Assembly: GCA_964293475.1 (NCBI GenBank)
Contig: CAXYYJ010000007.1
Location: 1 to 64,000 of the forward strand
DNA from: UBA12170 sp964293475
GTDB lineage: Bacteria > Bacteroidota > Bacteroidia > Bacteroidales > UBA12170
DNA: 64,000 nt
Direction: 5' to 3'
Position numbers and translations under genes: made by a program. The notes beneath the pieces are model-generated. The model did not search any database and was not told where the DNA came from. It saw nothing but the letters and a program-made list of their open reading frames with translations. Shown in pieces: positions 17,245 through 26,321 of the stretch. Each line of letters starts with the position of its first letter. Within the stretch, counting starts at the first letter, position 1.

Positions 17245-18666
17245 CTATTTGGGCTGATTGATCCCCAAACGCTTATTCAGTTCTTCGGTTTTGAAAGAGC
17301 TTTTTTTGAAAGGATGGGCTTCTGTATTAAACACATAGTCGTCCAACGAAAATGGTATTTGCCCGTGGCTGAAAGTCAGATAAAAGTATTTGAGTGTTTC
17401 GGCGAAGAAGAAAGTGGGCATATAATCGTGTTTTTCCATGGTTTCCACATTGGCCACGGAGGAGAAAGCGATTTCGGTACCGCAGTATTTTTTCACGTCC
17501 GACCAATATTGCTCGTTCATTTTCAGGTAAATACTATCGCCGGTGAAATGATAGAGATAATAGGCCGATTCTATGATTTCGGGATTGAGATCGTAGCGCG
17601 GGAAAGTGGGTTTTCCAGAAATATAATCGTAGGCCATAGGCTCAAGTCCATATTTATTCCAGAGCCAGTTCCACGAGTTTTGAAGTTCACGAGCACGAAC
17701 AGTATCGCCCGAAAGCACGAGAATGGCGGGGAAAAAGGCATCGTAAAGCGTAATTACGGCGCTGTTGTGCTTGCCTGTTCTCATATTGGCTCTTCCGTAC
17801 CAGAGTTTATTATCCACAGTATCGGCCAGATAGGTCTGAATTTTTTCGATGCTCACATTCCAGGGTTCCTGCAAATCCTTATCCCCAAAAAGAATATATG
17901 CTTTGTAGAGATATTCGTAGTAGGAATCCACTCCGGCGCAGATATGGCTTGATTCAGAAACCCATTGGCCCGAATTTACATCGATGATATCGCCAATAAG
18001 TCCAATTTCCGAGCGACGGTTATAAACCGCCAGGGTAGCTTTTTTTGCAGCATGATAGTAAACGGGGTTTTGGGTGTAGTAGCTCAGCACGCCCATTTCA
18101 ATGAGATAAGTTCCGGCTTCGGCTATATTTACAGTATCGCCGCGGCTGATTCCAGTTTTCAGGTTGACCCAATAGCGAGGAATTCCGGTTTGGGTTTGGA
18201 AGGCGGGCATCATGCGGTCGGCAAAATCGCGGGCTTTGTCTAAAATTTTTTCGTTCTTCGAGAGCTCGTACATGCTCAGCAATCCCCCCAGAATTCTAAT
18301 ATTCACTTCAAAAATCTTGGCGTCGATATCTTTATCGAAATTCAGCGAATCGATTACGTAATTCTCAATTTCCTTTACTTCTTTGTCTAAACCCATGAGA
18401 TACAGAGTGCTGTATGCGTCGATGGGGGAAATATAGAGCGGCTCGGCGTACCAGTCTTCGTGGCTTTTGGTGAGTGGTTTGAGCGCGTCGTGACCCCAGG
18501 CAAACTGTTTATAGGCGTTCCAGCTTCGTTGAGTTTCCTGAACCACTTCTTTGGCCAGGGGCGAAAGTTCGGGCTGTTTGCTTGTTGTTTCCGATTGATT
18601 TTTAGGCGTTTGGTTGCAGGAAATTGCGATGAGGGCAAAGATGAACAATAAGTAAATGTTTCTCAT
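17245..18666 (-). CDS. GH47 class I alpha-mannosidase-like lipoprotein
   Basis: The start at 18666 gives a lipoprotein signal (MRNIYLLFIFALIAISCNQ); an in-frame ATG at 18765 would add a non-signal extension. GH47 hallmarks are strong: RSWNAYKQFAWGHDALKPL, then EVNIRILGGLLSMYELS, DSYYEYLYKAYILFGD, NPEIIESAYYLYHFTGD, FFFAETLKYFYLTFS and the terminal VFNTEAHPF, whose Thr binds the catalytic calcium in characterised enzymes. The family hydrolyses alpha-1,2-mannose linkages with inversion. It is mainly eukaryotic and much rarer in bacteria, so this one probably acts on mannan or N-glycans outside the cytoplasm. Confidence 0.9.
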   Translation of the reverse strand: MRNIYLLFIFALIAISCNQTPKNQSETTSKQPELSPLAKEVVQETQRSWNAYKQFAWGHDALKPLTKSHEDWYAEPLYISPIDAYSTLYLMGLDKEVKEIENYVIDSLNFDKDIDAKIFEVNIRILGGLLSMYELSKNEKILDKARDFADRMMPAFQTQTGIPRYWVNLKTGISRGDTVNIAEAGTYLIEMGVLSYYTQNPVYYHAAKKATLAVYNRRSEIGLIGDIIDVNSGQWVSESSHICAGVDSYYEYLYKAYILFGDKDLQEPWNVSIEKIQTYLADTVDNKLWYGRANMRTGKHNSAVITLYDAFFPAILVLSGDTVRARELQNSWNWLWNKYGLEPMAYDYISGKPTFPRYDLNPEIIESAYYLYHFTGDSIYLKMNEQYWSDVKKYCGTEIAFSSVANVETMEKHDYMPTFFFAETLKYFYLTFSHGQIPFSLDDYVFNTEAHPFKKSSFKTEELNKRLGINQPK

Positions 18667-19045
18667 TTTAGTTTGTTTTGATTTGTGAATGGTTTTGACG
18701 AATGGGTTTGAAGGGGAAAATATTTTAGCGTATAAAGAAATTTCCTCAGCAATATCAATTCGCATTTTTTTTGTTTGACCAGCGAAAATAGAGAATTTAC
18801 CCCAATGATTTTTGAAAAAAGGAGAAAGATTCCTTGATGAAAAAGGGCGGATTTCATTGCAAAAATAAAATGGAAGAGAAAAGAGATATGGGTAATAAAT
18901 AAAAAAACCCCAATGAAGGGGTCTTTAGTCTTGAAGTAGTCCTTAGTGGACTTTAAACAGAAATTTTTTGGTCAAAAGGAGACAATATTATAGCAAGAAG
19001 AGTAATTAGCTCACGAGAATCCTAAGAAATGCTCAGGAAAATCTG
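18667..19045. other. Intergenic stretch between GH47 and the acidic-protein gene
   Basis: No credible gene. It contains the GH47 promoter region (18670-18880) and two hairpins: CCCC/GGGG at 18908-18921 with T-rich minus-strand flank, and AGTCC/GGACT at 18938-18952. Confidence 0.6.
18903..18926 (-). terminator. Possible terminator downstream of the acidic-protein gene
   Basis: Stem CCCC (18908-18911) with GGGG (18918-18921), extended by A/T pairs, loop AATGAA. On the minus strand a run of seven T follows. It is about 120 bp past the stop codon at 19046. Confidence 0.5.
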
Positions 19046-19414
19046 CTAATAATCTTCTTCACCATCATCTTCTTCCGGCTCGTCGCCATAGTCATCGGAT
19101 TCTTCATCTTCGATGTCGTCGATGTCACCATATTTCTCATCGAACTGATCCTTCTTGTGTTCCTTGAGAAATCCGGCGTCGTCGTAATCTTCGTCATCGG
19201 TGATAATCTGAATGGCTTTTCTTACCGACATACGAACCATGTAATACTTGTCCTCTGTTTCGAAAGGCAAGGCACTCACGGTTTCGTTGTTTTTATTTTT
19301 AAATTCAATTAAAAAACGGCTAAATCCTTCAGGATAAGAGAGTTTAATTCTCTCCTGAATTTCAATTGGCAATTTTTCAAAATCGGTTATAACCCGTAAT
19401 TTATTTGTACTCAT
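19046..19414 (-). CDS. Conserved hypothetical protein with acidic C-terminal tail
   Basis: 122 residues. The first 80 form a compact domain (KLRVITDFEKLPIEIQERI, then LSYPEGFSRFLIEFKN and KYYMVRMSVRKAIQII); the last 40 are very acidic, mostly Asp and Glu. Similar short proteins with Asp/Glu-rich tails are found near housekeeping genes in Bacteroidota, but I do not recognise a named family. The tail could mimic nucleic acid or bind a basic partner. A -7 TATTTTTG at 19487-19494 (minus) with a TTG-containing element 18 bp further upstream gives a reasonable promoter. Confidence 0.7.
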   Translation of the reverse strand: MSTNKLRVITDFEKLPIEIQERIKLSYPEGFSRFLIEFKNKNNETVSALPFETEDKYYMVRMSVRKAIQIITDDEDYDDAGFLKEHKKDQFDEKYGDIDDIEDEESDDYGDEPEEDDGEEDY

Positions 19415-19486
19415 CTCTGAAAGCTAAATTAAACGATGTGTTTATGAATTGTGTAAGAGTGGTTTTCTGGTCTCTTAATCACCTCA

Positions 19487-19518
19487 CAAAAATAAATGAA
19501 TAAATATTGGTTCAACAA
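19487..19518 (-). promoter_or_regulatory. Promoter of the acidic-protein gene
   Basis: The minus strand carries TTGTTG (19513-19518) and, 18 bases on, TATTTTTG (19487-19494), close to the Bacteroidota -33/-7 layout. Confidence 0.45.
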
Positions 19519-19652
19519 TTGATGAAGATTTTTTTTCATTTTTTTTTACCCACTGATTTTTTTTCAGGAAAAGATGGAAAAAATTAGCATAATGCATTAA
19601 TAATCAAATATTAGAGCCTGATTGGTTTGTGGGGCAATCTGGAAAAGAATAT

Positions 19653-20072
19653 TTAATAGTAAAACACTGGTTTGTTATTCTCGCAGATGATTCCGCTGGG
19701 AGCGGGTGGAATTGAGCAATCGGACATGATTCCCCATTTGGTGTTGAAGAGACTTTGCTGATTGGTGAAGTGTGTTACTTTAGCCAGGAAAAGCTCTACA
19801 TCAATCTTTATATTATAGGCAATATATTCCTGAGGTCCCCCGCAAGCTTTGGCTCCAAGAGCTGTCGCTTTCCATTCGTCGGGATCGGTACAGGCAACTG
19901 AATTCGATAGTGCCAATATTTCTAAGTAAAGATTAGATAGAAAGGCATCATCTTCTTCCATAGTGGTGGAATCGGTAATGATATTTTTGAATACGTAGGC
20001 TTCGGTCTCTTTTTTATCGCAGGCAATCAATGAAATGAGTAGCGCTGCGGCAATGACTATAATAACTCTCAT
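19653..20072 (-). CDS. Small lipoprotein of unknown function
   Basis: 139 residues. The signal MRVIIVIAAALLISLIACDKKE has a good lipobox with Cys18. The mature part contains five cysteines (CTDPDEW, CGGPQEY, CSIPPAPSGIICEN) that could form disulfides, consistent with an exported protein. No family is recognised. Convergent or divergent partners are absent: the penicillin-acylase-family gene begins 255 bp away on the opposite strand, and the gap holds both promoters. Confidence 0.7.
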   Translation of the reverse strand: MRVIIVIAAALLISLIACDKKETEAYVFKNIITDSTTMEEDDAFLSNLYLEILALSNSVACTDPDEWKATALGAKACGGPQEYIAYNIKIDVELFLAKVTHFTNQQSLFNTKWGIMSDCSIPPAPSGIICENNKPVFYY

Positions 20073-20327
20073 GGCTCAATATTTTTAAAAATTTCAGCTA
20101 ATAAAATCAGGGTGTAAATATAGTCGATTTTTTTATAAGTGTCTAATATTTAAGCTTTCCAAAGCACTTTTTTTGCAGAAATAAATAAAAATTACCACCG
20201 AATTCATTATTTTATAAATTAGCCTTTCCAAAAGACAAAAATCTGATAATAAGCGAAGTTGTTTTGAATGTTGGTTTAACAGATTCATCAATTCGGCTTT
20301 CATAAAAACGTAGGTAAACATAAAAAA

Positions 20328-22706
20328 ATGAAAATTCTAAAACGTATTTTGCTGGTTCTGGCCATTCTGATTCTCGTAATTTTTGCGGTGGTCTATACTT
20401 ATTTGTATTATCAATCGCCAAAGTATTCCGGGCAAAAATCCCTCGCCGGATTGCAGGAGCCAGTAGAGATTTTGTTCGACGAGTTTGGAATACCGCATAT
20501 CTACGGCAAAAATCCCGAAGATACCTACTATGCCCTCGGCTATGTACAAGCTCAGGAGCGGCTGTTTCAGATGGATTTGTACCGAAAACTCGTTCAGGGA
20601 AGAGCTTCGGAAGTTTTTGGAGCGGCTTTAATACCCACCGACACCTACTTCCTGACTTTGGGGTTAAACAAATTGGCAACTCAGGCTGCCGAACGTCATT
20701 TTGGCCATCAGCCGGAGCAACCCTACGAAAAACCTGTGCAGGCATATTTGAAAGGGGTGAACGCATTCATCGAAACCGGAAATCTGCCCATTGAGTTTCT
20801 TTTGCTGGGCTATACCCCCGAACCCTTTCAGGTGGAAGATGTTTTTGCCAGCATCAATCTCACGGCTTTGGGCTTTTCGTTTGCTCAAAAAGAAGATTTA
20901 TTGGTCAATTTTATATACAATCAATTGGGCACAGAATATTTCACCGATTTTTCAAAAGATTTTTATCAACCTAAGGCTTCTCATTTTGCTCCGGTGGAGC
21001 AGCTCATGAGCAAAAAGCTCGACAAGGCTATGAGTGCCATGGGTTTACCCTTATGGGAAGGCAGCAATTCATGGGTTTTGGCTCCGTCGAAAACCAAATC
21101 GCACAAGGCCATTCTGGCCAACGACACCCATATTGGATTCAGTCAGCCCGCCGTTTGGTACGAAGCCTATCTCAACTATCCTGGCTACGAGTTCTATGGC
21201 AGCTTTTTGCCCTCGGTGCCCTTTGGCGTGCTCGGGCATAACCGGAATTTAGCCTGGGGATTGACTATTTTCCCGTTCGACAATATGGATTATTATAAAT
21301 TGCAGGCAGCCGGGGGCGATGAAAAATACGTGTATTTTAACGATACTTTGAGCATGGAAAACATCGACTTCGCCATAAAAGTGAAGGGCACCGAAAACCA
21401 TAAATTCTCTGTGAAAACAAGCAAGTTTGGCCCCATTGTAAACTCCCTCGACGAAATTATCGACTCACTTTATCAGGATCCCATAGCCCTCTGCTGGTCG
21501 GTTTATCATTTAAACCACACCTCGGTCGAAGCGCTTTACAAGCTGAATATGGCTCAGAATATGGCTGATTTTCAGGCCGCTTTGCCGCTTATCGATATTG
21601 TGGGTCTCAATGTGATGTATGCCGATGCCGAAGACAATATTGCCTGGTGGGGATCGGGGAAAATTCCTTTGAGAGACAGCCTGAGCGAGAGTTTTATGTT
21701 TCTTAACTCGGCAAATTCGGTGGACGAGCTAAAAGGTTTTATGAGTTTCGACGAGAATCCGCATGTGGTGAATCCGCCTTCGGGTTTCATCACCACCGCC
21801 AATAACAATCCCGAGCTTTCTGGCGGACGCTTTGTGCCAGGAAATTACCTTCCCAGCGACAGGGTTCAAAGGATTACTACGAAGCTCGAAGAACACAATA
21901 ACTGGGATGCAGCCACTTGCAGAGCTCTTCAGCTCGATCACCAAAGTACCGTTAAACGCGATTTGGCTCATTTAATCAGTTTGCAACTGAACCAATTGCC
22001 CGCAGAAAGCCGATATGTAGAGATTTCTCAGAAATTGGGTAGCTGGGATGGGCAATACGATTTGCAGGCTTTTGGTCCTGTGGTTTTTGAGCGGATGTAT
22101 TATCATATAGCCCGTTTGGCCTTAGCCGATGAATTGGGCGAAGCACTCTTTAATGAGTCGCTGAGCAGTTATTTGCTAAAAAAATCATTGCCTGTACTTA
22201 TTCAAAATGAGCAATCGCCCTGGTGGAAAACAGCCGGAAAAGAAACCACCCGAAATAGTATTTTAAATGAGGCCTTTATCACCACCGTTGATGAGCTCAC
22301 TGCGGAGTTGGGCAACGATATCTCCAAATGGAAATGGTCGCAGGTGCATACTTTAACCCACGAGCATCCCATGGGAAGCCAGAAACCATTGGATCAGAGT
22401 TTTAATGTTGGTCCGTTTCCCGTGCCCGGGGGTAATCAGGTGCTCAATAAAATGGAGCATAATCTGAGCAATCAGCCAATACATAAAGTAGGTAGTGGCC
22501 CTGCAGTGCGCATGATTGTTGACTTTGCCGAAGTGGACGAAGCTTTAAATATCACTCCAACCGGACAATCGGGCAATTTCAGAAGCAAACACTATAGCGA
22601 TCAGGCAGAAATGTTTGTGAAAGGCGAATACAGGGGAATGATTATGGACAAAGCCAAACTACAAAAATCGAAAAACCAGGTTTTGATATTAAATCCGAAG
22701 AAATAA
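20328..22706 (+). CDS. Penicillin acylase family protein (Ntn hydrolase)
   Basis: 792 residues with an N-terminal membrane anchor or uncleaved signal (ILLVLAILILVIFAVVYTYLYY). The precursor fold is typical: an alpha-chain region with VEILFDEFGIPHIYGKNPEDTYYALGYVQAQERLFQMD, present at residues about 45-85 in parts, and autocatalytic cleavage before Ser246 in EGSNSWV, which becomes the N-terminal nucleophile. A downstream FGVLGHNRNLAWGLT and a C-terminal GGNQVLNK block also fit. Family members cleave amides such as penicillins, homoserine lactones or other acylated amines; the substrate here is unknown. The N-terminal anchor places it in the periplasm. Confidence 0.92.
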   Translation: MKILKRILLVLAILILVIFAVVYTYLYYQSPKYSGQKSLAGLQEPVEILFDEFGIPHIYGKNPEDTYYALGYVQAQERLFQMDLYRKLVQGRASEVFGAALIPTDTYFLTLGLNKLATQAAERHFGHQPEQPYEKPVQAYLKGVNAFIETGNLPIEFLLLGYTPEPFQVEDVFASINLTALGFSFAQKEDLLVNFIYNQLGTEYFTDFSKDFYQPKASHFAPVEQLMSKKLDKAMSAMGLPLWEGSNSWVLAPSKTKSHKAILANDTHIGFSQPAVWYEAYLNYPGYEFYGSFLPSVPFGVLGHNRNLAWGLTIFPFDNMDYYKLQAAGGDEKYVYFNDTLSMENIDFAIKVKGTENHKFSVKTSKFGPIVNSLDEIIDSLYQDPIALCWSVYHLNHTSVEALYKLNMAQNMADFQAALPLIDIVGLNVMYADAEDNIAWWGSGKIPLRDSLSESFMFLNSANSVDELKGFMSFDENPHVVNPPSGFITTANNNPELSGGRFVPGNYLPSDRVQRITTKLEEHNNWDAATCRALQLDHQSTVKRDLAHLISLQLNQLPAESRYVEISQKLGSWDGQYDLQAFGPVVFERMYYHIARLALADELGEALFNESLSSYLLKKSLPVLIQNEQSPWWKTAGKETTRNSILNEAFITTVDELTAELGNDISKWKWSQVHTLTHEHPMGSQKPLDQSFNVGPFPVPGGNQVLNKMEHNLSNQPIHKVGSGPAVRMIVDFAEVDEALNITPTGQSGNFRSKHYSDQAEMFVKGEYRGMIMDKAKLQKSKNQVLILNPKK

Positions 22707-22880
22707 TTCGTGTTTACTGAAGGGTTTATATTTCAGCCATTTGGAAGCTTTTCTTGGTTTTTTCCCTATTAAAAAATGAGAAAGAACCCGTTATAAAGGA
22801 TTTTGTCTGCGACTTCTTTTTATTAATTGTAACTTCGCAAATCGAAAAAACAGGTCATCTATTGGCTATCTATTAAGCCC

Positions 22881-24635
22881 ATGAACAGATTAAAACGTTT
22901 TATTAAAAAGCTCAGCGTAAAGCAAACCACCTATATTGTGAGCGTTCTCATTGGTTTTTCGGTGGGTATTGCAGCAATGGTTATTAAGAAAGCGGTACAT
23001 CTTACCCAATGGATTTTAACCAGCGATTTTGTCCCCAATTGGAGCAACTATCTATACTTGCTTTATCCCACATTGGGGATTCTCATTGCACTCATTTACT
23101 CCAACTATATCATTAAGAAAAAAGTTGGACATGGTATTCCTGCGGTATTGTATTCCATAGCCCGCAATCATGGAATCATTCCCAAACACAATATTTTCAG
23201 TTCCATGTTCACATCCACCATGACAGTGGGTTTTGGGGGCTCGGTAGGGTTGGAGGGACCTATGGTTTATACGGGCTCGGCCATTGGAAGCTATTTTGGG
23301 CAGCTTTTCAAATCGAACTACAGGCAAGTGGTTTTTTATCTGGGTTTCGGGAGTGCGGCAGTGATGGCTGCTATTTTTAAAGCCCCCATTGCCGGAATTG
23401 TATTTGCGCTCGAAGTCATAATGATCGATTTTAGCATGTCGGCTCTTTTGCCATTGCTTTTGGCTTCGGTTACCGCAGTGATGACGAGCTATGTGTTTAT
23501 GGGTCAGGGAGCTGTTTATGCCATTGACGAAGTAGATCCATTTCTGGTGAATCAGGTGGTTTGGTATGCATTGCTCGGGGTTTTCACCGGATTGGTGAGC
23601 ACCGTTTTTACGAAGTTGTATATTGGAATTGAATCGCAGTTTGTAAAGATAAAGGGCTGGTATTGGCGGTTGTTTATAGGTGGCAGCCTTCTCGGCGGAC
23701 TCATTTTTCTTTTTCCATCGCTCTATGGCGAGGGTTATGAAAGCATCAATACAGCTTTGCACGGCGATACTGCGGCACTTTTTGAGAAAAGTATATTCTA
23801 TAATTTCCGCGAAGACATTTGGGTGATTATTGCCATGCTGGGCTTTATATTGATTACCAAGATTATAGCCACTTCCGTTACTTTTGGAGCAGGGGGAATT
23901 GGGGGTATTTTTGCACCTGCCTTGTTTCTGGGAACCTATAGCGGGCTGCTCTTTTCCAAGTTGGTGAATGTGGCTGGATTCGAAAAGCTTTCGGAGCGCA
24001 ACTTTGCTTTGGTGGGCATGACCGGCATTATTTCGGGAATCATTCATGCACCCCTCACAGCCATCTTTCTAATTGCTGAAATCACTACCGGATACGAATT
24101 GTTTGTCCCGCTCATGATAGTGTCGGGGGTTTCCTATGCCACAACCCGGATTTTTGTACCCCATTCGGTTTACACCCATCAGCTGGCATCGCGCGGAGAG
24201 CTTATTTCGCACGATAAGGATAAAACAGTGATGCTGATGCTTTCGGTTACCAATCTCATCGAGAACGATTTTAAAACCGTTCAACCCCGTCAGAAGTTGC
24301 GGGAACTCATTAAATTGGTGAGCGAATCGTCTAGAAATGTTTTTCCGGTAGTTGATGAGGAAGGAATTTTTTACGGAGTGATTACCCTCGACGAGATTCG
24401 GCACATCATGTTTAAACCCGAACTCTACGATAAATACAATATGGAAGACCTGCTTTTTATGCCCGTTGCTCAGGTTGAACCCGACGAAAGCATGGAAGAA
24501 GTAGCGCTAAAATTCAATAATACAGGATATTACAATATGCCGGTGGTGAAAAACGGAAAATATATAGGGTTTGTGAGCAGGGCCAATGTTTTCTCGGCCT
24601 ATCGCAAGCTTTTGAAGGATTACAGCTCAGATTAA
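22881..24635 (+). CDS. ClC-family chloride channel/transporter with CBS pair
   Basis: 584 residues: the ClC membrane domain (about residues 1-430) followed by two CBS domains (about 450-580). Chloride-site motifs are present as GHGIP, GSVGLEGP and GGIFAPALF. The gating Glu of GxEGP is kept. At the position equivalent to the internal proton glutamate of E. coli ClC (by eye, in AGIVFALEVIMID) a Val follows the conserved Glu, which favours channel-like or uncoupled transport. CBS domains usually bind adenine nucleotides and regulate the pore. PdxJ follows 47 bp downstream. Confidence 0.92.
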   Translation: MNRLKRFIKKLSVKQTTYIVSVLIGFSVGIAAMVIKKAVHLTQWILTSDFVPNWSNYLYLLYPTLGILIALIYSNYIIKKKVGHGIPAVLYSIARNHGIIPKHNIFSSMFTSTMTVGFGGSVGLEGPMVYTGSAIGSYFGQLFKSNYRQVVFYLGFGSAAVMAAIFKAPIAGIVFALEVIMIDFSMSALLPLLLASVTAVMTSYVFMGQGAVYAIDEVDPFLVNQVVWYALLGVFTGLVSTVFTKLYIGIESQFVKIKGWYWRLFIGGSLLGGLIFLFPSLYGEGYESINTALHGDTAALFEKSIFYNFREDIWVIIAMLGFILITKIIATSVTFGAGGIGGIFAPALFLGTYSGLLFSKLVNVAGFEKLSERNFALVGMTGIISGIIHAPLTAIFLIAEITTGYELFVPLMIVSGVSYATTRIFVPHSVYTHQLASRGELISHDKDKTVMLMLSVTNLIENDFKTVQPRQKLRELIKLVSESSRNVFPVVDEEGIFYGVITLDEIRHIMFKPELYDKYNMEDLLFMPVAQVEPDESMEEVALKFNNTGYYNMPVVKNGKYIGFVSRANVFSAYRKLLKDYSSD

Positions 24636-24682
24636 AATAAATACACAAATAGAAAATGCGCGTTTTTTAAGAGAATAAAAAT

Positions 24683-25414
24683 ATGGAAAACAAGACAAAA
24701 CTCAGTGTCAATATCAACAAAGTAGCCACCATCCGCAATGCCCGCGGGGGTAATATTCCCAATGTATTGCAGGTGGCTTTGGATTGTGAGCGGTTTGGGG
24801 CTCAGGGAATTACAGTTCATCCGCGTCCCGACGAGCGACATATCCGCTATCAGGATGTTTATGATTTGAAACCACAGCTAACCACCGAGTTTAATATAGA
24901 AGGATATCCCAACGAGCAATTCATCAGATTGGTACTCGATGTAAAACCTGCACAGGTAACTTTGGTTCCTGACCCTCCAGGGGTTTTGACAAGTAATGCC
25001 GGATGGGACACCATAAAAAACGAGAGCTTTCTCCGCGAGATTGTAGGGGAATTTCAAAGAAACAATATCAGAACTTCCATCTTTATTGAAACCAATCCAG
25101 CACTCATTGAGAATGCTGCAAAAATAGGTACCAATCGTGTGGAGCTTTACACCGAAAGCTATGCAACCAACTATTCCGCAGGCAAAGAACTCGCCATAAA
25201 AGATTTTGTTCTGGCAGCGCGGGTAGCCGAACAAGTGGGTTTGGGGCTCAATGCCGGCCACGATTTGAGTCTGGAAAATCTAAGATATTTTGCCGAGAAT
25301 ATTCCAGGGCTTTTGGAAGTGAGTATTGGCCATGCCCTCATAAGCGACGCTTTGTATTTTGGCCTGGAGAATACCATTCAAATGTATCTGAATCAGCTAC
25401 GGAATATTCAATAA
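24683..25414 (+). CDS. pdxJ: Pyridoxine 5'-phosphate synthase
   Basis: Last step of the DXP-dependent vitamin B6 pathway: condenses 1-deoxyxylulose 5-phosphate with 3-amino-2-oxopropyl phosphate. The protein begins LSVNINKVATIRNARGG and contains ITVHPRPDERHI, the characteristic catalytic loop, plus TNRVELYTESYA and GLNAGHDLSLENL. At 243 residues it is full length for a TIM-barrel PdxJ. Upstream is the ClC gene; an alpha/beta hydrolase gene follows 55 bp downstream in the same orientation, so a housekeeping operon is possible. Confidence 0.96.
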   Translation: MENKTKLSVNINKVATIRNARGGNIPNVLQVALDCERFGAQGITVHPRPDERHIRYQDVYDLKPQLTTEFNIEGYPNEQFIRLVLDVKPAQVTLVPDPPGVLTSNAGWDTIKNESFLREIVGEFQRNNIRTSIFIETNPALIENAAKIGTNRVELYTESYATNYSAGKELAIKDFVLAARVAEQVGLGLNAGHDLSLENLRYFAENIPGLLEVSIGHALISDALYFGLENTIQMYLNQLRNIQ

Positions 25415-25469
25415 CAAAGAAGAAACAGATTTAAAGCAGAATCGAAAAATGCATTAAAAAAACTGAACC

Positions 25470-26249
25470 ATGCAACTGTTTTATAGAAAATTTGGCGAAG
25501 GGAAACCACTGATAATTCTTCATGGTCTCTTTGGAATTAGCGATAACTGGGTGAGTTTTGGTAAAAAAATAGCCGAACTGGGCTACGAAGTCTATATCCC
25601 CGATCAACGAAACCACGGCCAATCGCCCCACAGCGGGGCTTTCAACTACTTAGCCCTTGTGGACGATTTGTTCGAATTTGTCGACGAGCTGGGCTTGGAA
25701 GATGCTGTGATTCTGGGTCATAGCATGGGCGGAAAGGTGGCCATGCGGTTTGCACTCGAAAACCCGACGTTTCTCAGCCGGCTCATTGTGGTCGACATAA
25801 GTCTGAGAGCCTATCAGGCCCGCCCCCACCATAAAAATATTATCAATGCCATGAAAAAGGTCGATTTCAACCTGGTAACCAACAGGCTCGAAGTGGAAGA
25901 TATTTTGCGAAACTACATTCAAAGCAACAGCATTCGCCTGTTTGTGATGAAAAATCTTCACCGCAAAGGCCAGTCTCAGTTTGAATGGCGATTGAACTTA
26001 GACGCCATCTGCAATAATCTGGATGAAATGTTCGATGGAATTGAAGTAAAAAGACCTTTCGAAAAACCCAGTCTTTTCATAAGGGGCGGGGCTTCTGACT
26101 ATATCATCGACGAAGATATCGAGCCTATCAATCAGGCATTCCCCAACAATACCATGCATACCATAGAGGGAGCATCGCATTGGGTACACGCCGAAGCGCC
26201 TGAGCTTTTTTACAACTATGTTTCGGAATTTTTATTGAAAGAATTTTAA
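25470..26249 (+). CDS. Alpha/beta-fold hydrolase (YbfF-like)
   Basis: 259 residues without signal peptide, so cytoplasmic. The oxyanion region is ILHGLFGISDNW, the nucleophile elbow is GHSMGGKVAM (Ser near residue 89) and the catalytic histidine lies in IEGASHWVHAEAPE. Closest in pattern to the YbfF esterase group, which hydrolyses short acyl esters or acyl-CoA. Physiological substrate unknown. Same-strand neighbours pdxJ (55 bp upstream) and the arginase-fold gene (72 bp downstream) do not indicate a shared pathway. Confidence 0.88.
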   Translation: MQLFYRKFGEGKPLIILHGLFGISDNWVSFGKKIAELGYEVYIPDQRNHGQSPHSGAFNYLALVDDLFEFVDELGLEDAVILGHSMGGKVAMRFALENPTFLSRLIVVDISLRAYQARPHHKNIINAMKKVDFNLVTNRLEVEDILRNYIQSNSIRLFVMKNLHRKGQSQFEWRLNLDAICNNLDEMFDGIEVKRPFEKPSLFIRGGASDYIIDEDIEPINQAFPNNTMHTIEGASHWVHAEAPELFYNYVSEFLLKEF

Positions 26250-26321
26250 CCTAAAATCACAACAGACGACTTCGCCCGAACCTTTTTTAAAAAATTATGT
26301 ATAAAACCCAAAATAACTACA

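Noticed and set aside
23052..24047. 331-codon open frame on the minus strand inside the ClC gene
   Set aside because: It is long, but antisense to a clear ClC reading frame and shows a His/Asn/Lys-rich composition with no domain.
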